Assembly: GCA_025938035.1 (NCBI GenBank)
Contig: JAICQE010000013.1
Location: forward strand, 1-41,580
Length of the DNA stretch: 41,580 bases
Reading direction: 5' to 3'
DNA from: Vicinamibacteria bacterium
GTDB taxonomy: Bacteria > Acidobacteriota > Vicinamibacteria > Vicinamibacterales > UBA2999
Made by a program: the position numbers and the translations under genes. Positions 32,384 through 38,568 of the stretch are shown piece by piece. How positions within the stretch are numbered: position 1 is the first letter of the stretch; every line of letters begins with the position of its first letter. The notes below the pieces were generated by a model. The model ran no database searches, was not told the DNA's origin, and saw nothing but the letters and a program-made list of their open reading frames with translations.

Positions 32384-32427
32384 CGGCATTCGGCATTCAG
32401 TACGCTGAATTCCTCTGATCCTCTGAA
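32384..32427. repeat. heptamer/octamer tract forming the leader of the DAC-like gene
   Basis: CGGCATT x2 (32384-32397), CAGTACG and CTGAATT are followed by octamers CCTCTGAT and CCTCTGAA, then CTT and the ATG. The tract occupies the whole space where a ribosome-binding site would be expected, and none is visible. Confidence 0.7.
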
Positions 32428-32430
32428 CTT

Positions 32431-33786
32431 ATGATGGACGCAAGCCCCGTCGGCGCCTTATACGACAGCCTGCTGCAGTCCGCGCTCCGTCAGTTCTTCG
32501 AGCGCGCGACCTTTGACGCGGAGCCGACGTCGTCGGCCGCGATTGACGGCCGCCTGGCCATTGAACCGTCCGCCAATCCGTCGGCGCTGACCATCCGATG
32601 GTTCGGGACGCGGTATACGCTCCGTGTGCCCGCGCGATGGCCGTTTACGGCTCACGAAATCCGGCTCGCCCAGGCGATCGGTGCCGTGCTCGCGGCACGT
32701 TACCGCGCCATCCAGAACCCGCGGATCCTGGCCGAGCGCGTCGATCTGTTCAGCGGCGCGATCGAGGATCGATACGTCGGCGCCTTTCTGGATCCGCGTT
32801 CGTATGCCACGGACGCGCGGGCCACGCGCGCCGACCGGATTGCGTTGATCATCGAGATGCTGCGCGTCGCGGCGCTCTCCAGCTACGAGAATCGCCCGAT
32901 CTCGACCGGCGTGCTCCTGCTGGGCACCACCGCCGATCCTGTCCAGCCGGGAGTTCCCCCCACGTCCGTGGTGATGTCGTATGACGAGTCGCTGGCGCGG
33001 AGCAAAAGCTTCTTCCGTCTGGCGGAGGGCGTCCATACGCTGCACCTGGCGAGTGCGGAGGGACGGCTCCTCAACATCATCGACATCAGGCGGTGGGCCA
33101 GCGGCGCCCGTCACAATTCGCTGACGCCACGGGCGTTTCAGCCCCATGCGCGGGCGACGCTGCAGCACGGGCACGTCTGCGCCGTGCTCAGCCCCTCGCG
33201 CGAGATCAAGATCTTCGCGGAAGGCACCGAGATGTTCACCTTCCGCGGCGCGGCCTGGCACCTGGTGGACGCGCAGGCGAAATACCGTCTGTGGGCCGAT
33301 GCGGTCGGCAACGAGCCGGTCGCCGCGCGGATTTTTCAGACCGCCCGCGACCTGTCGGACGCGCGCGAAGGCGCGCTATTCGTGGTGGTTCGTGAGCCGG
33401 ACGTGGCCGTGTCGCAGCTGGTCCCGACGGCGGATCGTCTCGATTTGCCCATCCGGGAGCTCGACGAACGCGAAGATGGATCGGAAGGGCCGACGAGACG
33501 CCATCTCCTTCATTTGCTGGAACGTCGCACGATCATCGATCTGGATCCGAGCGTCTTCATGGGCCTCGCGGCACTCGATGGCGCCACCGTCACGGACAGG
33601 TCCGGCCGCCTTCTTGCCGCGGGCGCCATTCTCCGCCATCCGCCGTCGCAGCAACTGGATGCGGGCGCAGTCGAGGGCGCCCGGACGACCGCGGCAATGG
33701 GCGCCAGTCAGTTCGGGCCGGTGCTGAAGGTGAGCGAAGACGGCGTCATCACGTTCTTCGATCGGGAGCGCGTGTGGGACATTTGA
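32431..33786 (+). CDS. protein with degenerate diadenylate-cyclase-like (DAC) C-terminal domain
   Basis: A 451-residue soluble protein. The C-terminus resembles DisA/CdaA DAC domains: LDGATVTDRSGRLLAAGAIL (382-401; DGA at 383-385) and later EGARTTAAMGAS with LKVSEDGVITFF. Active cyclases carry GTRHRAA in the second motif; here the site reads GARTTAA (416-422), so the RHR residues needed for ATP handling are gone. The domain may bind rather than make c-di-AMP. Pfam includes DAC-related predicted sensor domains (for example DACNV), which is a possible name. Residues 1-370 are unassigned. The leader is the tract at 32384; a downstream SDR gene follows 24 nt later. Confidence 0.6.
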   Translation: MMDASPVGALYDSLLQSALRQFFERATFDAEPTSSAAIDGRLAIEPSANPSALTIRWFGTRYTLRVPARWPFTAHEIRLAQAIGAVLAARYRAIQNPRILAERVDLFSGAIEDRYVGAFLDPRSYATDARATRADRIALIIEMLRVAALSSYENRPISTGVLLLGTTADPVQPGVPPTSVVMSYDESLARSKSFFRLAEGVHTLHLASAEGRLLNIIDIRRWASGARHNSLTPRAFQPHARATLQHGHVCAVLSPSREIKIFAEGTEMFTFRGAAWHLVDAQAKYRLWADAVGNEPVAARIFQTARDLSDAREGALFVVVREPDVAVSQLVPTADRLDLPIRELDEREDGSEGPTRRHLLHLLERRTIIDLDPSVFMGLAALDGATVTDRSGRLLAAGAILRHPPSQQLDAGAVEGARTTAAMGASQFGPVLKVSEDGVITFFDRERVWDI

Positions 33787-33788
33787 AA

Positions 33789-33794
33789 TAGAAT
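33789..33794 (+). promoter_or_regulatory. candidate -10 TAGAAT before the SDR gene
   Basis: TAGAAT lies 2 nt after the stop of the DAC-like gene and 16 nt before ATG 33811, giving a leader of about 9-10 nt. No clear -35 is present within the upstream coding sequence. Confidence 0.35.
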
Positions 33795-33810
33795 TAGCGC
33801 TCTTTCCCCG

Positions 33811-34719
33811 ATGCGGATCTTTCTCACGGGCGCAACCGGCTACATCGGTTCTGCCGTCATGGACGCGCTGATGCGCAGCGGCCATGAGGTCACGGCACTG
33901 GTTCGCGATCCGGAAAAGGCGGAACAGGTATCCCGGCGAGGGGTTCGTCCGATCCTCGGCGAGTTGTCGCGTCCAGCATCGTATTCGGCTGCCGCCGAGA
34001 GCGCCGATTCCATCGTCCACACCGCGCTCGAGAGCTCCAAGCGGTCGCAGAAGGTCGATCGTGTGGCGGTTGATACGCTGATTGCCGCCGCGGCACGGCG
34101 CAGGGCCGCCGGCGCTCCCGCCAGCGTCGTGTACACCTCCAACGCGTGGGTACTTGGGGAAGCGCGCGGCGCGACCGAAGAGACGCCGGTGAACCCGATA
34201 CCGCTCGTCGCATGGCTTCCGGAACACGAGCAGGCGGTGCTCGAGTCCAGAGGCGAGGGCGTGCGCGCCGTCGTGATCCGTCCAGGCGTTGTCTACGGCG
34301 GTGCGCGTGGAATCGTCGGCGATCTGTTGAAAGACGCGGCCAACGGACTGGTCCGTGTCGTCGGCAAGGGACGAAACCACTGGGCGTGCATCTACGATCG
34401 GGACCTCGCCGATCTCTACGTGCGCGTTGCCACCATGGACGACGCGGCGGGCGTGTTTCACGCCAACGACGAAGCGGACGAATCGGTGGACGACATCGTG
34501 GCGGCCATCGCCGAGCACGCCAAGATGCCGCCGGACGTCCGCCATATGCCGATTGAAGAGGCGCGAAAGAAGATGGGCGCGTATGCGGACGCGCTGGCGC
34601 TCGACCAAATCGTGCGCAGCCCGCGCGCCCGCGCGCTCGGCTGGGCGCCTACGCTGCGGTCGGTCGCGGGGAGCGTGGCCAGGCTGCTGGAAGAGTTCAG
34701 GACCGCGCGCGCCGCCTAG
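33811..34719 (+). CDS. atypical NAD(P)-binding SDR protein
   Basis: A 302-residue Rossmann protein with GATGYIG at residues 7-13 (MRIFLTGATGYIGSAVMDAL) and a typical NADP strand, so it belongs with epimerase/NmrA-like atypical SDRs. The expected YxxxK active site is missing; the corresponding stretch reads VAWLPEHEQAVL after TSNAWVLGE. VIRPGVVYGGARG is the usual substrate-side loop. It may bind a dinucleotide without standard SDR chemistry, or use a different acid/base. It probably follows its own short-leader promoter. Confidence 0.8.
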   Translation: MRIFLTGATGYIGSAVMDALMRSGHEVTALVRDPEKAEQVSRRGVRPILGELSRPASYSAAAESADSIVHTALESSKRSQKVDRVAVDTLIAAAARRRAAGAPASVVYTSNAWVLGEARGATEETPVNPIPLVAWLPEHEQAVLESRGEGVRAVVIRPGVVYGGARGIVGDLLKDAANGLVRVVGKGRNHWACIYDRDLADLYVRVATMDDAAGVFHANDEADESVDDIVAAIAEHAKMPPDVRHMPIEEARKKMGAYADALALDQIVRSPRARALGWAPTLRSVAGSVARLLEEFRTARAA

Positions 34720-34772
34720 GTTGACGGAACTCGCCGCGGAAGACTTGCTCCACCCGATTTCCTGCTTCGCAC

Positions 34773-35129
34773 TTAAGTGGCGCTAGCTTCCGCGTCCGCC
34801 GATCGGCATCCCATTCGCCCAGCGTAGTTTTCGATTTGCTTGTAGCGACGGTGGCCGTTCCGCCCAGCCTGGGAACGTGGAGAGCCACAGGTGATCAGCG
34901 TCGCCGATCCCGCTCGCTGGCGCGGAAAAACGCGACTCCGGCTGTCGAAGCGCTGATCGCGCCGCTCGAAGGGATCGTCGACGCTGATCACCTGTGTCTC
35001 CCCATTGCGGCCAACGGTGTGGCCGTCGCCAGGGCCAGACGCGGCGGCAGGTGTCTCGCGCAGCCGGCCGACTCGGTCGCCGGGGCCGGATGCGGCGGTC
35101 GCAGATGGGTGACGCCGATCGCACGAGAG
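34773..35129 (-). pseudogene. possible sortase-family remnant
   Basis: One open minus-strand frame from 35129 to a TAA at 34773 reads, near its end, GSATLITCGSPRS followed about ten residues later by GHRRYKQIENYAG. This is like the TLxTC active-site strand and trailing arginine region of class D/E/F sortases. Another frame just upstream reads SRAIGVTHLRPP, reminiscent of the IPAIGV strand that opens these enzymes, suggesting a frameshift. No start codon before GTG 34991 and no complete His-Cys-Arg set can be shown. The assignment rests on short motifs only. Confidence 0.3.
34886..34996. repeat. 18-bp inverted repeat with 75-nt spacer
   Basis: CACAGGTGATCAGCGTCG (34886-34903) and its exact complement CGACGCTGATCACCTGTG (34979-34996) face each other. 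Both arms lie inside the decayed reading frame on the minus strand. The core TGATCA is itself palindromic. Confidence 0.75.
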
Positions 35130-35322
35130 CTACCTGTGACGATCTCGAACGTCACGAGTGTCGACTAGGCCAGTCGAACCTCCGCCGGCGTGCCGAGCGG
35201 CCGGCGGAGCCGAGATACCTGCTGACGCGGCCTGGCCCGCCGGCCTGACCGTTAGACCAATCTGAAAAACGCGCTAACCTAATCCGATATCCGGCGCGAA
35301 CGACTCGAATGTCTCGAACGAT

Positions 35323-36012
35323 TTATCCCTCGACGACCGCGTCGATCAACCCGTATTCAATCGCTTTCTGCGCGTCGAGGTAGAAGTCCGTCCGCTTCGT
35401 ATCTCTGATGATCTTCGCCAGCGGCCGTCCGGATCGCCTGGCGAGGATCTGATAGATCTGCCCCTGCATCTGCTTCAGGCGATCGAGATGCTGCGCCGCC
35501 GCGGAGGTGGATTGCCAGCCCGCCCACTTGGCAGGCTCGTGAATCATGATCCACGAGTGCGGCAGCGCCAGCCGTCGTCCCTCGCTTGCGGCCTGGAGGA
35601 CGACCGAGCCCATTGAGTACGCCATCCCCTGAACGACGATCGTCACCTCGATGCCGCGGGCGACGATCTGGCGAATCGAGTCGTGAATGGCGAGCCCGTC
35701 GGTGACATTCCCGCCGGCGCTGTTGATGTACACGGTGATCGGCTTGCCGTTGTCGTTGGCGAGCTCGCGGAGCCGCTCGATGACGGCCCTGGCGACGTCC
35801 TTCTCGATATCGCCGATCAAGTACACGTCGCGGAGCCGATCCGCGGATTCCTTGCGAAGGATGCCTTTGACGGCGTCGATCAGATCGAGAAGAAGCTTGT
35901 CGCTCAGATCGCGCGGCGCCGGAAACGGCGTCACCGGCGATCGGCTCGCGCTGTGAGAAGGTTCCGATTCCGCCACCGGTTCAGTTGGTTGATGAACGGT
36001 CGAGTCGGCCAC
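35323..36012 (-). CDS. ClpP-type serine protease
   Basis: A 229-residue ClpP/crotonase-fold peptidase. The nucleophile serine lies in GMAYSMGS, the catalytic histidine in SWIMIHEP, and the acidic residue probably in the DFYLDAQKAIEYGLIDAV segment, which matches the ClpP ending. INSAGGNVTDGLAIHDSI is the typical oxyanion strand. An N-terminal extension of about 35 Ser/Pro-rich residues and the replacement of the common ASMGA by YSMGS mark it as a divergent paralogue rather than the main housekeeping ClpP. No clpX or clpA is adjacent. Start is GTG 36012; it is divergent from the riboswitch-kup unit. Confidence 0.9.
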   Translation of the reverse strand: MADSTVHQPTEPVAESEPSHSASRSPVTPFPAPRDLSDKLLLDLIDAVKGILRKESADRLRDVYLIGDIEKDVARAVIERLRELANDNGKPITVYINSAGGNVTDGLAIHDSIRQIVARGIEVTIVVQGMAYSMGSVVLQAASEGRRLALPHSWIMIHEPAKWAGWQSTSAAAQHLDRLKQMQGQIYQILARRSGRPLAKIIRDTKRTDFYLDAQKAIEYGLIDAVVEG

Positions 36013-36083
36013 GACTCAGTATGCCTGCAAATAAACCGCCGCTCCACCACGTCGAGCGCCGGGCGCTGATGACGTTCGTGTGT

Positions 36084-36112
36084 TTGACGCAGCCGGCGCG
36101 AAGGAGTAGCGT
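36084..36112 (+). promoter_or_regulatory. candidate sigma70-type promoter for the riboswitch-kup transcript
   Basis: TTGACG (36084-36089) and TAGCGT (36107-36112) are separated by 17 nt, giving a start near 36119, just before the aptamer. The -10 matches only three of six consensus positions. Confidence 0.4.
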
Positions 36113-36128
36113 CAGGGAATACGCCTAA

Positions 36129-36315
36129 GACGCCGTTACGCGGCGTCACGGGGGACCCACGAAGGAACGCCGCTACGGCGTTCCGGTAGACACACTGCCT
36201 GGGGCGAATTCTGTTTAGTGGCGGACCTGTCGCGCCGACGCGCGCGCAGGCCCGTGCGCGAAGGCGGATAGAGGACTTCCAACCTCGAGCCCGACAGCTA
36301 ACCCCGTCGGCGTGA
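36129..36315 (+). ncRNA. c-di-AMP (ydaO/yuaA) riboswitch
   Basis: The leader carries the conserved blocks of the ydaO aptamer in order: GCCGTTACG near the 5' end, CACGGGGGACCCACG, TGGGGCGAATTCTG, and the hallmark GAGCCCGACAGCTAACCCCG closing with TCGGCGT. Outer helix P1 can form between ACGCC (about 36130) and GGCGT (about 36309). Extra hairpins expand the variable arms. It ends 13 nt before the kup start and just before GGAGG (36318-36322), so ligand binding could hide the ribosome-binding site or stop transcription. ydaO RNAs bind c-di-AMP and commonly switch off potassium uptake genes. Confidence 0.9.
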
Positions 36316-36328
36316 TTGGAGGCCCTCC

Positions 36329-38191
36329 GTGTCTTCTTCCGGCCATCCACGGGCGTTGCTGCCCGTGACGCTTGCCGCCGTCGGTGTCGTCTACGGCGAC
36401 ATCGGGACCAGCCCGCTGTACGCGATGCGGGAATGCTTCTTCGGGTCGCACTCGGTCCCGCCGACACACGACAACGTACTCGGCGTGCTGTCCCTGATTG
36501 TCTATTCGCTGCTGCTCGTCATCTCGGTGAAGTACATCGTCATCGTGATGCGCGCCGACAACCAGGGAGAGGGCGGCATCCTCGCGCTCACGGCGCTGAT
36601 CCCGGGAGCGGGAAAACGGCGCGGCATATTGATCCTGCTCGGCATCTTCGGGGCGGCGCTGCTGTACGGCGACGGCATGATTACTCCGGCCGTCACGGTG
36701 CTGGGCGCCGTGGAAGGCTTGAAGGTGGCGAGCCCGGTTCTCCATCGCTACGTCGTGCCGGCCGCCGTGACCGTCCTCGTCGTGATCTTCGCCATCCAGC
36801 GTCACGGCACACACCGCGTGGGCCGCCTCTTCGGCCCGATTATGGTCGGATGGTTTGCGGTGCTCGCGCTGCTCGGAATCATCTGGATCGCGAGATACCC
36901 CGACGTGCTCACGGCCATCGATCCGCGACACGCCGTGCGCTTTCTGATCGAGAACCGCGGGCTCGGCTTTGCCGTCCTCGGTGCCGTCTTTCTCGTCGTC
37001 ACCGGCGGCGAAGCGCTGTATGCCGACATGGGGCACTTCGGTGCGCGCCCGATTCGCGTCGCCTGGTTTGCGATCGTGCTGCCGGCGCTGCTGCTCAACT
37101 ATTTCGGGCAGGGTGCGCTGCTGCTTCACGTTCCCGAGACTCGCGATCCGTTCTTCCAGCTCGCGCCGGCGTGGACCTTGCCGCCGCTCGTCATTCTGGC
37201 GACGGCCGCGGCGATCATTGCTTCGCAGGCGCTCATTTCGGGGGCGTTCTCGCTGACACGGCAGGCCATTCAGCTCGGCTATGCGCCGCGTCTCACCGTT
37301 GAACACACGGCGTCCTGGCAGATGGGGCAGATCTACGTGCCGCAGGTGAACTGGGTTCTCGCCATCGGCACGATTCTGATTGTGATCGGCTTCGGGTCGT
37401 CCGGAGCACTTGCCGCGGCTTACGGCATCGCCGTGGCACTGACGATGATCATCACGGCGATTCTGCTGCACGTGATTGCCGTGGAGCGCTGGCGCTGGCC
37501 ATTGCCGGCGGCGCTTGCGGTGACCGCAACGTTTCTGGCGATTGATGTGACGTTCTTCTCGGCCAACCTCCTGAAGTTCGTCCAGGGCGGCTGGCTGCCG
37601 ATTGCCATCGGCATCTCGCTGTTCACGCTGATGACCACGTGGAAGACAGGACGGCGAATCCTCTACGAGCGCCTGTCGGCCCGCGCCTTCCCGCTCGAGG
37701 CCTTCGTGACGGCGGTGCGAACCGCGCCGCCCACGCGCGTGTCTGGCACGGCGATCTTCATGACCGCGCAGCCGACCGGCACGCCGGCGGCCCTCGTGCA
37801 CAACCTGCACTACAACAAGATGCTGCACGAGCACGTCGTCGTCCTGACGGTGGCGACGGTACCCACGCCGCACGTTGATCCGGACGAGCGCCTGACCGTG
37901 CGCTCGATGGGCGCCAGCATCTACAACGCGCGCATCCAGTACGGGTTCATGGAGGATCCGGATATTCCCGCGGTCCTGGGACAGCTGCGCGACGCCGGTG
38001 TCCCGATTGACGAGGACGATCTGACCTTCTTCCTCGGCCGCGAGACGATCGTCGTCGGGCGGCGGCCGGGGATGGCGACGTGGCGCGAGAAGTTGTTCGT
38101 GCTGATGTCGCGCAACTCGGTCCGGGCCACGGCCTTCTTCAACCTCCCGCCCGAGCGTGTCGTCGAACTGGGCGTGCAGGTGGAAATGTAA
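36329..38191 (+). CDS. kup: KUP-family potassium uptake transporter
   Basis: A 620-residue potassium/proton symporter. The signature GVVYGDIGTSPLY is at residues 19-31, and RADNQGEGGILAL follows in the first loop. About twelve hydrophobic helices fill the first 430 residues, then a cytosolic C-terminal domain ends HVTF-like segments such as LHYNKMLHEHVVVLTV and TFFLGRET, as usual for KUP. Start is GTG 36329 with GGAGG at 36318-36322. Control by the c-di-AMP riboswitch upstream fits the known role of that messenger in potassium balance. A REP-like hairpin follows the stop. Confidence 0.96.
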   Translation: MSSSGHPRALLPVTLAAVGVVYGDIGTSPLYAMRECFFGSHSVPPTHDNVLGVLSLIVYSLLLVISVKYIVIVMRADNQGEGGILALTALIPGAGKRRGILILLGIFGAALLYGDGMITPAVTVLGAVEGLKVASPVLHRYVVPAAVTVLVVIFAIQRHGTHRVGRLFGPIMVGWFAVLALLGIIWIARYPDVLTAIDPRHAVRFLIENRGLGFAVLGAVFLVVTGGEALYADMGHFGARPIRVAWFAIVLPALLLNYFGQGALLLHVPETRDPFFQLAPAWTLPPLVILATAAAIIASQALISGAFSLTRQAIQLGYAPRLTVEHTASWQMGQIYVPQVNWVLAIGTILIVIGFGSSGALAAAYGIAVALTMIITAILLHVIAVERWRWPLPAALAVTATFLAIDVTFFSANLLKFVQGGWLPIAIGISLFTLMTTWKTGRRILYERLSARAFPLEAFVTAVRTAPPTRVSGTAIFMTAQPTGTPAALVHNLHYNKMLHEHVVVLTVATVPTPHVDPDERLTVRSMGASIYNARIQYGFMEDPDIPAVLGQLRDAGVPIDEDDLTFFLGRETIVVGRRPGMATWREKLFVLMSRNSVRATAFFNLPPERVVELGVQVEM

Positions 38192-38226
38192 CGGCGGATA
38201 GGGGGCGAATATTGGACCGGTAGACC

Positions 38227-38257
38227 GGTAGAGGCCGACCTTCCGGTCGGCCTTTCA
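38227..38257. repeat. REP-like palindrome, copy B (probable bidirectional terminator)
   Basis: Stem AGGCCGACC/GGTCGGCCT with loop TTCC (38232-38253). It differs from copy A at 22040-22070 by a single loop base. It lies between convergent kup and a small gene, where a two-way terminator would be expected, although the T-run is short. Confidence 0.85.
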
Positions 38258-38488
38258 GGAATCGTCGAAATCGCGCTTGTCTTCGTCGGATGCACCGGGC
38301 AGGAATTCGAAATATGCGTCGAGACTGCGATCCAGCGCGCGGCGCAGCTGCGGGATGGTGCCGTCAATCGTGTGCAGCGTTACGCCAGCGCTCTCGCCGG
38401 ACTTCAGCTTGAGCGTAACCTCATCGGCGGATACCAGCGCGCCTTCCGGCACCAGCCGCAAACCGTAAACCAGCGTGTAACGGGCCAT
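38255..38488 (-). CDS. small conserved-looking hypothetical protein
   Basis: A 77-residue acidic protein starting at ATG 38488 (MARYTLVYGLRLVPEGALVSADEVTLKLK) with a C-terminal helix rich in Asp and Glu. It has no transmembrane segment or cysteine cluster and I do not recognise a family. A TATATT box stands 5 nt before the ATG, so it may be a leaderless gene. A longer minus-strand frame covering it is a shadow of the TRAP permease. It converges on kup across the REP-like hairpin. Confidence 0.6.
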   Translation of the reverse strand: MARYTLVYGLRLVPEGALVSADEVTLKLKSGESAGVTLHTIDGTIPQLRRALDRSLDAYFEFLPGASDEDKRDFDDS

Positions 38489-38548
38489 ATCCAAATATAG
38501 ACCGCCGGGCACGCCGCGTCTCGTACGGAGCCGGGTCTCGTGGGTCGT

Positions 38549-38566
38549 GTCCGCCTTCAGGCGGAC
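38549..38566. repeat. palindrome GTCCGCCTTCAGGCGGAC
   Basis: The reverse orientation of the 27777-27794 element, located 2 nt after the stop of the TRAP permease (minus strand). It may act as a 3'-end stabilising hairpin. Confidence 0.8.
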
Positions 38567-38568
38567 CA

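Larger units (their letters stand above)
34720..35322. other. 603-nt gap without an intact gene
   Basis: No RNA gene or complete reading frame with family support is visible. The interval contains a possible decayed sortase on the minus strand (34773-35129), an 18-bp inverted repeat inside it, and a tail (about 35,180-35,320) where I see nothing definite. Confidence 0.6.

Noticed and set aside
34720..35322. A tRNA or other structured RNA gene in the long gap
   Set aside because: No T-loop (GGTTCRANNCC) or acceptor/CCA arrangement was seen on either strand.
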